From contig NZ_QYUL01000001.1 in NCBI RefSeq assembly GCF_003590795.1, positions 1,381,001 to 1,445,000 on the forward strand: a stretch of DNA of 64,000 bases. The letters run 5' to 3'. This document shows, in pieces, positions 27,931-38,035 of the stretch. The position numbers and the translations under genes were made by a program. This DNA comes from Azospirillum cavernae. Lineage in GTDB: Bacteria > Pseudomonadota > Alphaproteobacteria > Azospirillales > Azospirillaceae. The stretch's first letter is position 1, and each line of letters begins with the position of its first letter. Below the pieces are notes generated by a model, which had not been told where the DNA came from, ran no database searches, and saw only the letters and a program-made list of their open reading frames with translations.

Positions 27931-29301
27931 TCAGCCCGCCAGAGAGGGTGACGCGCTGGTCTCGTCAAAGATCTCCACCCGATTGCGTCCATGGGATTTG
28001 GCGACGTAGAGCGCCCGATCCGCCCGGCTCAACACCCGCTCAATGGACATGTCGTCCTCGCCGCACACGGCGATGCCGATGCTCACGGTCATGTGCAGCA
28101 CGCCGTTCAGACAGGGAATGTCGGTGGCCGCCAGTTGTTCGCGCAGGCGTTCGGCCACATCCCGCGCGGCGGCCAGCCCGGTTTCGGGCAGGAGCACAGC
28201 GAACTCCTCGCCACCCAACCGCCCGATATGGTCCGTGTCACGCAATTCCGCCCGGCAAACGGACGCCAGTCGGACCAGAGCCTGATCGCCAACCGCATGC
28301 CCATACTGATCGTTGATCGATTTGAAACGGTCGATGTCCAGCATCAGCACCGACACGGGATGACCATAGCGCCGCAAGCGCGCGATCTCGACATCCGCCA
28401 ACTCCCAAAAGCGGCGGCGGTTGCACAGGCCGGTCAACGGATCGGTGGTGGCCATGCGGCGCAACTCCGTTTCCACCCGCTTGCGCTCCGACACATCGCG
28501 GATGACGGCGGTGTAAAGCAGCCCTCGGGCATGGTGCAGTTTGGCGATCGACACCTCGGCGGGAAACTCCCGCCCGTCACGAGTCAGCCCGACAACCTCG
28601 CGACGCGTGGCCATCAAGCGGGACTGCACCGGCCCGGCGCCGAACTCGGCGATGCTGGCCTCATGCGCGGCGCGCAGATGTTCCGGAATCAATAGGGACA
28701 GCGGGCGTCCGACAATGTCGATGGCCTCATAACCGAACAGCCGCTCCGCCGCCTGATTGAACAGGGTGATGGTCAGCGCTTCATCAGCGGTCAAAATCGC
28801 GTCCTGGGCCATCCCGATGATGCCCTGCAACCGCTCTTCCGACAGGCGCAGCTCTTCCTCAAGCCGTTTGCGGGCGATGGCGTGTTGGATGGCCCGCCAC
28901 ATCAGCGGTCCGTCCGTCTGCCCCTTGACCAGATAATCCTGGGCGCCGGTCTCCAGGATTTGCAGGGCGAAATCCTCGTCGTCAAAGCCGGTCAACACCA
29001 CCAAGGGCAACGACGGAACATCCGCGTGCAGACGACTGACGGTTTCCAGACCAAAACTGTCGGGCAGCGACAGATCGAGCAACACCACATCGCCAACGTT
29101 GCGGTGCAACCATGCCTGCGCCTCGCGCAAGGACGTGACCCGCGTCACCGTGGAGCGCCGCGCGTAGGGGCGCAACGCCCGCACGACCAGCGTCGCGTCG
29201 GCGTCGTCATCCTCAACCAGCAAAATGGCGGTCAGTCGGTCAACCGCTGTATGCGCGTTCGCGCCACCCGGATGAGAGGGCGGATTCTCGGGTTTGGTCA
29301 T
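27931..29301 (-). CDS. Receiver-PAS-GGDEF diguanylate cyclase
   Basis: A 456-residue cytoplasmic enzyme likely making cyclic di-GMP under phosphorylation control. Domains: receiver (1-145; acidic residues in LLVEDDDAD, acceptor D in VVLLDLSLPD), PAS (~155-275) and GGDEF (~290-445). The active site is GGEEF. An inhibitory I-site RDTD lies exactly five residues before it, so product feedback is expected. GGGGAG precedes the ATG at 29301. It is the last gene of a four-gene run whose other members are two histidine kinases and a receiver protein, and it follows the receiver gene by 12 bp. Confidence 0.93.
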   Translation of the reverse strand: MTKPENPPSHPGGANAHTAVDRLTAILLVEDDDADATLVVRALRPYARRSTVTRVTSLREAQAWLHRNVGDVVLLDLSLPDSFGLETVSRLHADVPSLPLVVLTGFDDEDFALQILETGAQDYLVKGQTDGPLMWRAIQHAIARKRLEEELRLSEERLQGIIGMAQDAILTADEALTITLFNQAAERLFGYEAIDIVGRPLSLLIPEHLRAAHEASIAEFGAGPVQSRLMATRREVVGLTRDGREFPAEVSIAKLHHARGLLYTAVIRDVSERKRVETELRRMATTDPLTGLCNRRRFWELADVEIARLRRYGHPVSVLMLDIDRFKSINDQYGHAVGDQALVRLASVCRAELRDTDHIGRLGGEEFAVLLPETGLAAARDVAERLREQLAATDIPCLNGVLHMTVSIGIAVCGEDDMSIERVLSRADRALYVAKSHGRNRVEIFDETSASPSLAG

Positions 29302-29313
29302 GGACGCTCCCCG

Positions 29314-29754
29314 TCAGCGCGGCAACCGAACAACGCGGAACCAATATTCCTCCACGCTTTTGATTGCATCGAAGAAAGCGTCCATGTCCATTGGTTTGGT
29401 GATGAAACTGTTGGCGCCAAGCAAATAACTGGCGTTCACGTCGCGGTCAACATCCGAGGTGGTGAGGATCACCACGGGAATCGTTTTCAGATCGGAATCG
29501 GCCTTCAACTCCTGCAACACCGCCCGCCCATCCATGCGGGGCATGTTGAGATCCAGCAGGATCAAGTCGGGCCGGGGCGCGCCGGCAAACTGGTCCTTGC
29601 GGCGCAGAAAATCCATCGCCTCCACCCCGTCGCGGACATGGCTGACGCGGCACAGGATGCGCCCTTCGCGCAGCGCCCGCTTCGCCAAGCCCGCGTCGGC
29701 GGGGTCATCCTCGACCAGAAGAATATCAAACGGCGCGCTGTCGTCCTGAGTCAC
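29314..29754 (-). CDS. Single-domain response regulator (Rcp1-like)
   Basis: A 146-residue receiver domain of the long 'Rcp1' style often paired with phytochrome-like or PAS kinases: VEDDPAD acidic site, acceptor in LILLDLNMPRMDG, T/S in ILTTSD, and K in FITKPMDM. Its start overlaps the end of the CHASE-kinase gene by 4 bp (ATGA), so the two are coupled. It probably relays phosphate between the kinases and the GGDEF protein. Confidence 0.9.
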   Translation of the reverse strand: MTQDDSAPFDILLVEDDPADAGLAKRALREGRILCRVSHVRDGVEAMDFLRRKDQFAGAPRPDLILLDLNMPRMDGRAVLQELKADSDLKTIPVVILTTSDVDRDVNASYLLGANSFITKPMDMDAFFDAIKSVEEYWFRVVRLPR

Positions 29755-31409
29755 GAAAGACCTCGAAAGGGGTGATGCGGTAAGTACACGGAAAACACAC
29801 TGCCGACGCCAGGGGTCGAATCCACGGTGATGCGCCCTCCCAGCCGTTCGACCATCTTGCGCGCGATGGCCAGCCCCATGCCGGTGCCGGGATGCTCATC
29901 GCGCCCGTGCAAGCGGCGGAACACTTCAAAAATCTGATCGCGAAACCGTGGGTCGATGCCGATGCCGTTGTCCCGCACGTCAATCACATCATACGCCTCT
30001 TTGCGACGATGGCTTATGCGGATTTCAGCCGCCCGATAGCTGTGCCGATACTCCACGGCGTTGCCAATCAGCACAACGAAGATCTCCCGCAAGCGCCGTT
30101 CGTCGGCCAGCACCATCGGCAGGTCGCTGGCGATCACCGTCGCCCCGGCTTCCGCGATGCGTTTTTTCAGCAACGCCAAGGCGTTGTGCAACGCTTCCTC
30201 CGCCAGGACTGGCGTGTTGGACAGCGGAACCCGGTCTTCGGCGAGGAAAAGCTGCACATCCCGCAACAGCATTTTCAACCGGCCAGCGCCATCGACGATT
30301 TCGCGGATGAAGCCTTCGCTTTCCTCATCCAACCGACCTTTTTGCTGCTTGTCCAACAGTTGAGCGTAGCTGGCGATGATGCGCAGCGGTTCTTGCAAAT
30401 CATGGGCGGCGGCGTAGGCGAACTGCTCCATCTCGTTCTTCGCCCGACCAAGCTCGGCGGTGCGGCGTTCCACCAAGCTTTCCAGCGTTTGCCGACGGCT
30501 GAAGGCGAGAAAGGCCACCGTCTCGATCAGCAACGCCAAAACCAGATAGGCGGCCTGGAACGCCTGATAGGATTGGTCGCCGTGCGCCAACGTCAACCAA
30601 CCCGCGCGCGCCGCGATGGCCAACTCCCAATGGCTGTCCGGCAAGATGATCCGCTCAGCCAGCGGATCACGCTGAAGCACGGCGGCGTCGCCCGCCACCT
30701 GTTGCCCGGCGTCGGTGCGAAGCACAAAGCCCAGATGGGACGGCACACGGTCAAAACGCACCTCGTCCAACACGGCGCGCAGATCAAAGACGATGCCCAC
30801 CGCCCCCCAATGCCGCCCGCCCACGCCACCGTTCGCCACCACCTGCCGGGCGATCAACCCCTGCCCGCCCTGAATCAGCGTCACCGGGCCATGCATGGTG
30901 ACGTCCAAGCTGACAATGGCCCGCTGCACCGTTTCGGCGAAGCCTGGGCGCGGATCCTGAAGCAGGTTGTTGCCCAGAACCTTTTCGTTCCCTTCCAACG
31001 GATGCACATAGCGGACAATGAAATCCGGCGCGGCGGAAATGTTGCGGACGCCGGGAACCGCCCGCCGCAACCCCTCCGCGAAACGGGGAAACTCCCTGGG
31101 CAATTGCCCGGATTCAGAGCCAACCTCGACAAAGGTGGTCAGACCACGGACCAAAGCCAGCCGTTCGTTCAGCGCGCTGGTCAAGGAACTCGCCAACGAG
31201 GCCGCCGTCAGCGCCGCCGCCGTCCGGTGCTCCGCCACCAGAAAGCGGGCGTAAACATTGGACACCCACAGATAAGCCACCAGCAGAAGCGCCGTCACCG
31301 CCGCCTGCGCCGCGATCACGGCGCCGACCCGCCGCACGCCCGATCCCATGACCCGAAATTTGCGCGCCGCCGCCGTTTCCAAAAACCAGCGCACCGCCAC
31401 CGCAATCAT
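29751..31409 (-). CDS. CHASE-domain histidine kinase
   Basis: A 552-residue membrane kinase. TM1 is near residues 27-48, then a CHASE-type extracellular sensor at ~75-270 (VPGVRNISAAPDFIVRYVHP is typical), TM2 near 285-305, HisKA with FAYAAAHDLQEPLRII, and a HATPase (VEYRH, DNGIGIDPRF, GTGMGLAI). CHASE domains sense small ligands such as cytokinin-like molecules or peptides; the ligand here is unknown. It overlaps both neighbours by 4 bp, so it is translationally coupled in the operon. Confidence 0.92.
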   Translation of the reverse strand: MIAVAVRWFLETAAARKFRVMGSGVRRVGAVIAAQAAVTALLLVAYLWVSNVYARFLVAEHRTAAALTAASLASSLTSALNERLALVRGLTTFVEVGSESGQLPREFPRFAEGLRRAVPGVRNISAAPDFIVRYVHPLEGNEKVLGNNLLQDPRPGFAETVQRAIVSLDVTMHGPVTLIQGGQGLIARQVVANGGVGGRHWGAVGIVFDLRAVLDEVRFDRVPSHLGFVLRTDAGQQVAGDAAVLQRDPLAERIILPDSHWELAIAARAGWLTLAHGDQSYQAFQAAYLVLALLIETVAFLAFSRRQTLESLVERRTAELGRAKNEMEQFAYAAAHDLQEPLRIIASYAQLLDKQQKGRLDEESEGFIREIVDGAGRLKMLLRDVQLFLAEDRVPLSNTPVLAEEALHNALALLKKRIAEAGATVIASDLPMVLADERRLREIFVVLIGNAVEYRHSYRAAEIRISHRRKEAYDVIDVRDNGIGIDPRFRDQIFEVFRRLHGRDEHPGTGMGLAIARKMVERLGGRITVDSTPGVGSVFSVYLPHHPFRGLS

Positions 31410-33751
31410 GCCCCGTCCGCCGGTTGAGCATCCACCACCAGGGTTGGAAGCGTCAGGCGGAACAGGCTGCCGCCCGGCAGGTCATCCCTTGGCGGCTCCT
31501 CCACCCAGATATGCCCGCCATGATGCTCGACGATCTTCTTGCACACCGCCAGACCAACCCCGGTGCCTTCATACTCGTCGCGCCGATGCAGCCGTTGGAA
31601 AATGCCGAACACGCGCTCCCGATCATCGAAACTGATGCCGATGCCGTTGTCACGGACGTCGATCCGCCACCCGTCGGCGTGAGGAATCGCCGTCACCCGC
31701 ACCACGGGCGCGCGATCCGGCGCACGGTATTTGACCGCGTTGCCAATCAGATTCTGGAACAACCGCATCAACTCGTTGTCGTCGCCGGACACGGTCGGCA
31801 GATCCTTCGCCACCACCACCACCGCGCCTGCGTCCTGGATCGCCACCTCCAGATTGAACAAGGCAAGATCGACAACCTCGTTCAGCGGCACCGGGCGGAA
31901 GGGTTTGGCTTTGCGGCCAACCCGCGAATATTCAAGGAGATCGACGATCAACCGATCCATGCGCTGGGCGCCGTCGCGGGCGAAATCGACGCACTCCCGC
32001 GCCTCCGCGTCCAGATCGTCGCCCATCGACCGTTCCAACAGCGTCAAATAGCTGTTGATGACGCGCAAGGGCTGCCGCAAATCATGCGACGCGACGTAGG
32101 CGAAGGCTTCCAACTCGGCGTTCGAGCGCTCCAACTCGCGGGTTTTCCGCTGCAATTTCTGCTCAGCCAGACACCGCTCCGTGATGTCGTGAACCAGAGA
32201 CAGCAGCAGAAGGCGGCCATGCACCATGACCTTGCTGCTGTAGACCTCGACGTCGCGCACAGCGCCGGACGCCAAACGGTGGCGGAACTGAAAATGCTTG
32301 CGCCGTTCGGTCTTGGCGTTGCGCATTTCCTCGGCGATCTCTTGCTCACTCAGCGTGTTGATGTCGCAGATCCGCAGATCGCGCAACCGATCCAACGGAT
32401 AGCCATAGAAGGCCGCCGCCGCCGGATTGGCGTCCACGATCCGCCCGCTTTCCGGATCCACAAGCAGCTTGATCGCGCAACTCGCCACAAAGATTTGCTC
32501 AAAAAGCTGTTGCCGTTCCAACAGGGCTTGCTCGGCGTGTTTGCGTTCGCTGATGTCCATCAACGCGCCGACGATTCCCGCCGGTTTGCCGCCAACCCGG
32601 CAATAGACCGCCTTGGAGAACAGCACGTCGCGCAGGGTTCCATCGGCGCAGCGCAATTGCGTTTCGTAGCTTTGCGGCTGTTGATCGGCCAACAGGGCGC
32701 GGTCGGCGGCCTCGTCGATTTCCGCCAGATCGGGCGGAGCGAGATCGAACACCGTCTTGCCGAACAGCGATTGCCGGTCGATCCCCATCCAGCGCTCAAA
32801 CGCGCTGTTGGCGTCCACGTAATGGCCCAGCACGTCCTGCACGAAGATCGGCACCGGCACCGTGTCCAGCAGCACCCGCTGAAAGCCCGCGCGGTCGCTC
32901 AGCGCCTGTTCGGCCCGGCGGCGCACCGTCACATCCTCGATCACCCAGATGAAGCCCAGGGCCGGATCCCCGCCGCGCACCGAACGGCCAATCAGCCGAC
33001 ACCGGATGTTGGCGCCGTCGCTGCGCCGCATCATCGATTCCTCGTCGAAAATTCCCCCGGCCTCCAGAATCGGATAGGCCCGTCGCCCGACATCCTCATA
33101 AATCGCGTCATCGCCGTAGATCAGCCGGGAACTGGCGCCAATCAGCCCGTCCAACGGACGCAGAAAGATTTTGGCGATCGCGTCGTTGGCCCGCAGGATC
33201 CGCCGTTGAGCGTCCACCAGCACGACGCCAACCGGCGCGTTGTCGAGAATCGCGTTCAGTTGCAGACGGCTTTCCCGCAACTCCGCCTCAGCCTGCTTGC
33301 GGGCGGTGGTGTCGGTGTGGGTTCCGATCATCCGCAGCGGTTTGCCCGCCGCGTCCCATTCGACCACCCGGCCACGATCAAGCATCCACAGCCAATCGCC
33401 GTTCTTCGCCCGCACCCGGTGTTCGCATTGATAGGCCGGGGTCAACCCGTCGAGATGCGCCTGCACCACCGCCTGGACCATCGCCTGATCGTCGGGGTGA
33501 ACACGGGTTTCCCAAAAACGGACATGCGGCTCGACCTCGCCAGGGGCGAAACCCAGCATGCTCTGCCAACGCGGACTGAACCAGACCGCCCCGGTCTGGA
33601 TGTTCCAGTCCCACAGGCCATCGCCAACGGCGTCGATCACCAATTGCAGATGCGGCGTCGGTGGACGGCGCCGCGACGCCCCACTCTTAAAACGCAACGG
33701 ACGAGTCTTGGGGAGGTTGGGCCGGAATCGAACCGGACAGGAGATCGCCAT
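31406..33751 (-). CDS. Multi-PAS histidine kinase
   Basis: A soluble-looking 781-residue kinase without clear TM helices. Four PAS/PAC units are visible (starting near residues 35, 165, 290 and 415, each ending in motifs such as HTDTTARKQAE, DISERKHAE or DITERCLAE), followed by HisKA (FAYVASHDLRQPLRVI) and HATPase (NLIGNAVKYR, DNGIGISFDD, GTGVGLAVCKK). It is the first gene of the four-gene signalling operon. The exact start is uncertain: the open frame begins at 33751, but the first PAS needs only residues from ~33 on. Confidence 0.9.
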   Translation of the reverse strand: MAISCPVRFRPNLPKTRPLRFKSGASRRRPPTPHLQLVIDAVGDGLWDWNIQTGAVWFSPRWQSMLGFAPGEVEPHVRFWETRVHPDDQAMVQAVVQAHLDGLTPAYQCEHRVRAKNGDWLWMLDRGRVVEWDAAGKPLRMIGTHTDTTARKQAEAELRESRLQLNAILDNAPVGVVLVDAQRRILRANDAIAKIFLRPLDGLIGASSRLIYGDDAIYEDVGRRAYPILEAGGIFDEESMMRRSDGANIRCRLIGRSVRGGDPALGFIWVIEDVTVRRRAEQALSDRAGFQRVLLDTVPVPIFVQDVLGHYVDANSAFERWMGIDRQSLFGKTVFDLAPPDLAEIDEAADRALLADQQPQSYETQLRCADGTLRDVLFSKAVYCRVGGKPAGIVGALMDISERKHAEQALLERQQLFEQIFVASCAIKLLVDPESGRIVDANPAAAAFYGYPLDRLRDLRICDINTLSEQEIAEEMRNAKTERRKHFQFRHRLASGAVRDVEVYSSKVMVHGRLLLLSLVHDITERCLAEQKLQRKTRELERSNAELEAFAYVASHDLRQPLRVINSYLTLLERSMGDDLDAEARECVDFARDGAQRMDRLIVDLLEYSRVGRKAKPFRPVPLNEVVDLALFNLEVAIQDAGAVVVVAKDLPTVSGDDNELMRLFQNLIGNAVKYRAPDRAPVVRVTAIPHADGWRIDVRDNGIGISFDDRERVFGIFQRLHRRDEYEGTGVGLAVCKKIVEHHGGHIWVEEPPRDDLPGGSLFRLTLPTLVVDAQPADGA

Positions 33752-33945
33752 GATCCGAGCCTAGCTGTGCACCATCATCACGAACGGAAAGAAGCACGCG
33801 AACCGTGCCTCCTTCCGCTCTCGCAACCGCCACTGTAATCACCGCCGATCACCACCGCAGTCTGCAAAATGTCACAGGCATTATGGTAGTCGGTTGTTCA
33901 AGCCACGAGCAAGGGTTCACCGCAGTCAGCCGTGACGGGAAAGCG

Positions 33946-36426
33946 TCATGCGGCGACATCAATCGGGGCAAGCCCCTTCGTCGCCGTCGCCACCGCTTGA
34001 GCGAAATCCTGCGCGCACTCCTGGTCGAACGCAAGATGGACGCGGTTCCGCTCCACCGCCTTGACGAACACGGCGGTTTCCGCACCAAAACGGTCCAACC
34101 GCAGAATCCCACGCATCCCCACCGTCAACCCACCTTCAACCCCAGTCACGGGATCGATCATGGCGCCGCCCGACGACAGATTGTGAATGGCGACAGGGTG
34201 ACGCCCGCCGCCGATCAGCAGCGCGCCCGCCTCGTCCACCCGGAAACGCGGTTTGCGGCGGCGATCCGCGTCGCCGGTCGAGGTGCGGACCACGCGGACC
34301 AGGACCTGACGCAGATCTTCGATGGCGCGGGCGACGTCGCTGGAGCCATGCTTCACTTGGCTGGCCTGTTCGCCGGTGTGGTCCGCCTCCTCCGACACTG
34401 AGGCGATGCGGCGTGACACCTCCTGCGCGGCGGTCGAGGTTTCCACTACGTTGCGGCTGATTTCCTGCGTCGCCGCCGTCTGCTCCTCCATCGCGGCGGC
34501 GATGGAACCGGCGATGTGGTCGATTTCGGCGATGGTCGCGCCGATTTCCTCAACCGCCCGGACCGCCTCCGACGTCACCGTTTGAATCGCGGCGATCTGC
34601 CGGGTGATCTCTTCGGTCGAGGCCGCCGTCTGATTGGCGAGATTCTTGACCTCGCTGGCGACCACGGCGAAGCCCTTGCCCGCCTCGCCCGCCCGCGCCG
34701 CTTCGATGGTGGCGTTCAAAGCCAACAGATTGGTCTGCCCCGCGATGGATTGAATCAGATTGACCACGTCGCCAACCTTGGCCACCGTTTCCGACAGCGA
34801 ACGGATGGTGATCTGGGTCGCGTGCCCGTTTTCCACCGCCCGCCGGGTCACGGCGCTGGAATGGGCGACCTGGGCGGAAATCTCCCGGATCGAAGCCGCG
34901 AGCTGCTCGCTGGCCGCCGCCACCGTTTGCGCGTTGGCCAACGCCTGCCCGGCGGCGGACGCCACCGTCTGGGCGTTCAGGCTGACCCGCTCCGCCGAAC
35001 CGGACATCCCCTCCGCGTCGGTCGCCATCGCGCCCGTGCGCGCCGCGACCTCCTCCACCGCCCGCCCGGCTTCGCGCTCAACGGTCGAGGCCATGGTTTC
35101 CAACGCGCGGCGGCGGTCCTCATCCGCCTGCCGGGCGCGCTCGACCCTCTCCTGCACCGAATAGCCGAGCCGGGCTTTCAAACCACGCAACTGGCCGGTC
35201 AATGGGTGGAATTCAACGGCGGTCGGCAAGTCGATGATGTGCGCCTGATCGTTGCGGGCGATGGCGTCGAAATCAGCGGTGAAGCGCTCCAGCGGCTTGC
35301 GCACCGAACGCAGCAACAACAGGCCGCACAGGATCGCCGCCAGCAGCACGCCAATTCCGGCCACCACGCTGAAGCTCAGATGCCAGCGGAAATCCGCCGC
35401 CGCCGCCTCGTAATCGGCCTTGGCCACCCGGATTTGCAGATCCAGCAGCGCGCGGTTGGTGGCATGCGCCGCGTCAAACAGCGTCGCCGCCTTGTCGCGC
35501 ACCAGCACTTCCAACCGCAGCGAATCGCCGCCCTTGGCCAACTCCAGCGCCGGGGTCAGAAGATCGCGCTGGAAGGCGGCGCGCTGCGCGGCGAAGCGCT
35601 CAGCCAAAACTCGGCCTTCCGCCGTCAGGTCGCTTTTCAGGCACTCCGCCCACAGGCTGTCGATGGTCGCGGTGTTGCTGGCGATTCGCGCCGCGCGGCT
35701 CTCCAGCACCTTGGCGTCGGCCCCGTCACGGGTGTCGATCACCAATTGCTGAAGCGTCTGAATCTGGTCGCGCATGTGGTCAAGGATGTCGCCGATCCGC
35801 ACCGCCGGAACCGTGCGGTCCTCGTAAACCGCCTTCAAGGATCCGTTGGAATCGGCCATGCCGGTCAAGGTCACGCCGCCAACCGCCAGCATCGCCAGGA
35901 TCATGAAAGCGAAAATGATGGTCAGCCGCCCGGCGACACTGCCCGCCCAGCGCCCCAACGCGGCGACCGGACCACGGTGGATCGCCTGCCCGTCACGCAC
36001 CAACAGATGGGGCGCCCGCCCCTGGCGGATGTCGGCGTAGAGCGCTTCCGCCGCTGCGATCTGCTCACGCGACGGTTTGGTGCGGATGGAGATGTAGCCT
36101 GTGACTTGCCCCGCCTCGACCACCGGAGTCACATTCGCCCGCACCCAATAGAAATCGCCGGTCTTGGTTCGGTTCTTGACCAGCCCCTCCCACGGACGCC
36201 CGTCCTTCACCGTCGCCCACAAATCGGCGAAGGCCGCCGACGGCATGTGCGGGTGACGGATCAGATTGTGCGGCGCGCCGATCAACTCGCCTTCCGCATA
36301 GCCGCTGATTTCGACAAACGCCTTGTTCACGAAGGTGATCCGCCCGGCGGTGTCGGTGCGGGACACCAGCAGCACGCCGTCCGCCATCTCGACTTCACGG
36401 GTGGTGATCGGTTCGTTCAGGCGCAT
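33946..36426 (-). CDS. aer: Aer-type PAS chemoreceptor with C-terminal PilZ domain
   Basis: An 826-residue transducer. The N-terminal PAS ([34 protein letters not shown]) is of the FAD-binding Aer type used for aerotaxis. Two TM helices (near 165-185 and 340-360) bracket a ~150-residue periplasmic region. HAMP and the MCP signalling tip ([20 protein letters not shown]) follow. The last ~100 residues are a PilZ domain with the c-di-GMP motifs RRKPR and NLSSGG. The Aer-PilZ layout is known from Azospirillum. I start at MRLNEPITT (36426), the family-typical N-terminus. An FNR-like box lies about 96 bp upstream. Confidence 0.92.
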   Translation of the reverse strand: MRLNEPITTREVEMADGVLLVSRTDTAGRITFVNKAFVEISGYAEGELIGAPHNLIRHPHMPSAAFADLWATVKDGRPWEGLVKNRTKTGDFYWVRANVTPVVEAGQVTGYISIRTKPSREQIAAAEALYADIRQGRAPHLLVRDGQAIHRGPVAALGRWAGSVAGRLTIIFAFMILAMLAVGGVTLTGMADSNGSLKAVYEDRTVPAVRIGDILDHMRDQIQTLQQLVIDTRDGADAKVLESRAARIASNTATIDSLWAECLKSDLTAEGRVLAERFAAQRAAFQRDLLTPALELAKGGDSLRLEVLVRDKAATLFDAAHATNRALLDLQIRVAKADYEAAAADFRWHLSFSVVAGIGVLLAAILCGLLLLRSVRKPLERFTADFDAIARNDQAHIIDLPTAVEFHPLTGQLRGLKARLGYSVQERVERARQADEDRRRALETMASTVEREAGRAVEEVAARTGAMATDAEGMSGSAERVSLNAQTVASAAGQALANAQTVAAASEQLAASIREISAQVAHSSAVTRRAVENGHATQITIRSLSETVAKVGDVVNLIQSIAGQTNLLALNATIEAARAGEAGKGFAVVASEVKNLANQTAASTEEITRQIAAIQTVTSEAVRAVEEIGATIAEIDHIAGSIAAAMEEQTAATQEISRNVVETSTAAQEVSRRIASVSEEADHTGEQASQVKHGSSDVARAIEDLRQVLVRVVRTSTGDADRRRKPRFRVDEAGALLIGGGRHPVAIHNLSSGGAMIDPVTGVEGGLTVGMRGILRLDRFGAETAVFVKAVERNRVHLAFDQECAQDFAQAVATATKGLAPIDVAA

Positions 36427-36494
36427 GGTCGTGAACTCGCTGAGTTGAGAGTGCAAGGGTGGCGCAAGCCGGGCGTGTGGACGAATGGTTGGCT

Positions 36495-36535
36495 GTCTAA
36501 GTTTCCCCCTCTCCCCCCGCACTGACGCAGATCAA
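36495..36535 (-). promoter_or_regulatory. FNR/CRP-type box with class II spacing before aer
   Basis: On the minus strand TTGATCTGCGTCAG (36535-36522) matches the anaerobic FNR/FixK consensus TTGAT-N4-(G/A)TCAA in all but the last base. A weak -10-like TTAGAC lies 21 bases further (36500-36495), the distance expected if the box is centred near -41.5. The predicted start is about 60 bases before the aer ATG. Confidence 0.6.
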
Positions 36536-36607
36536 ATCCGCGCAACATGCATATCAAATTAGATATTTCATATGAATGCATTGACATATTAGATTAGAGA
36601 CCAAACA

Positions 36608-36642
36608 AAAAGCCCTCCGTCCGGGTTGGACGAAGGGCTTTT
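36608..36642 (-). terminator. Terminator of the aroQ-accB-accC operon
   Basis: Arms 36608-36622 and 36628-36642 (AAAAGCCCTCCGTCC and GGACGAAGGGCTTTT) pair with one mismatch. A/T runs on both sides make it work in either direction. It lies 31 bp past the accC stop. Confidence 0.85.
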
Positions 36643-36672
36643 TACTTTGAAGCCGAACTGTTTAGGCTGAGG

Positions 36673-38016
36673 TCATTGCCCCTTGGCCATCAACTGTTCC
36701 AGCCAATGGATGTCGTAATTGCCGTCCTTGAACGCCTGTTCGGCGATGATCCGGCTGTGCAGCGGCAAGGTGGTCTGGATGCCGCCGATCACATACTCTT
36801 CAATCGAGCGGCGCAGACGCATCAGGCACTCGTTGCGCGTCGTGCCATGGACGACCAGCTTGGCGATCAAGCTGTCGTAATGGGACGGCACGCGGTAGCC
36901 GTCATAAAGCGCCGAATCGACGCGCACGCCCAAACCGCCGGGCGCGTGGTAGCCGTCGATCTTGCCCGGCGACGGGAGGAAGGTTTCCGGATTTTCCGCG
37001 TTCACCCGGCATTCGATGGCGTGGCCTTCAAAGCGGATGTCGGATTGCCCATAGCCCAGCGGTTCCCCGGCGGCGACGCGGATCTGCTCGCGCACCAGAT
37101 CGACGCCGGTGATCATCTCGCTGATTGTGTGTTCGACCTGAAGGCGGGTGTTCATTTCGATGAAATAGAACTGTCCGTCTTCGTAGAGAAACTCCATCGT
37201 GCCGACGCCGCGATAGCCGATGGCCGCCGTGGTCTTGGACGCCAGCGCGCCGATGAAGGCCCGCTGCTCAACCGTCAAGGCCGGGCTGGGCGCCTCTTCG
37301 ATCACCTTCTGGTGACGGCGCTGCACCGAACAGTCGCGCTCGCCGAAATGCACGCAATGGCCGTGCATGTCGGCCAGAAGCTGAATTTCGATGTGGCGGG
37401 GCCGACCCAGGTATTTTTCCAGATAGACTTCGTCGTTGCCGAAGGCGGCGCGCGCCTCGCCACGGGCCAACTGGTAGGCTTCCTTGATCTGGTCGGGGTT
37501 GCGGGCGACCTTCATGCCCTTGCCGCCGCCGCCCGCCGCCGCCTTGATGAGCACCGGATAGCCGACGCTGTGGGCGACCGCCTCGGCCTCCTCCAGCGTC
37601 GTGACCGGGCCATCGGAGCCGGGCACCACGGGAAGCCCCTGCTCCATCACCGTCTTCTTGGCCGTCACCTTGTCGCCCATGATCCGGATATGCTCCGGGG
37701 TGGGGCCGATGAAGGTGAAGCCATGCTCCTCCACCATTTCGGCGAAGGTGGCGTTTTCCGACAGGAAACCGATGCCGGGATGGATGGCGTCGGCGTTGGT
37801 GATCGACGCCGCCGACAGGATCGCCGGAATGTTCAGGTAGCTTTCCCGCGCCGAGGCCGGGCCGATGCACACGCTTTCATCCGCAAGCCGGACATGCATG
37901 GCGTCGGCGTCGGCGGTGGAGTGCACCGCGACGGTCTGGATACCCATTTCGCGGCAAGCGCGGTGAATGCGCAGAGCAATTTCACCACGGTTCGCGATCA
38001 GAACCTTTTCAAACAT
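36673..38016 (-). CDS. accC: Acetyl-CoA carboxylase biotin carboxylase subunit
   Basis: A 447-residue ATP-grasp enzyme that carboxylates the biotin on AccB, the first step of fatty-acid synthesis. Family motifs are all present: FEKVLIANRGEIALRIHRAC at the start, the ATP loop AAGGGGKGM, and EMNTRLQVEHTISE. I give the ATG at 38016; an in-frame TTG at 38022 sits at a better distance (7 bases) from GGAG and may be the true start. It follows accB by under 20 bp in the aroQ-accB-accC order usual for proteobacteria. Confidence 0.96.
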   Translation of the reverse strand: MFEKVLIANRGEIALRIHRACREMGIQTVAVHSTADADAMHVRLADESVCIGPASARESYLNIPAILSAASITNADAIHPGIGFLSENATFAEMVEEHGFTFIGPTPEHIRIMGDKVTAKKTVMEQGLPVVPGSDGPVTTLEEAEAVAHSVGYPVLIKAAAGGGGKGMKVARNPDQIKEAYQLARGEARAAFGNDEVYLEKYLGRPRHIEIQLLADMHGHCVHFGERDCSVQRRHQKVIEEAPSPALTVEQRAFIGALASKTTAAIGYRGVGTMEFLYEDGQFYFIEMNTRLQVEHTISEMITGVDLVREQIRVAAGEPLGYGQSDIRFEGHAIECRVNAENPETFLPSPGKIDGYHAPGGLGVRVDSALYDGYRVPSHYDSLIAKLVVHGTTRNECLMRLRRSIEEYVIGGIQTTLPLHSRIIAEQAFKDGNYDIHWLEQLMAKGQ

Positions 38017-38035
38017 CGCCAAGGGATGGCTCCGC

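Noticed and set aside
28300..28330. Second FNR-like box (TTGATCGATTTGAA)
   Set aside because: It lies inside the GGDEF coding region, far from any start, and its right half is poor.
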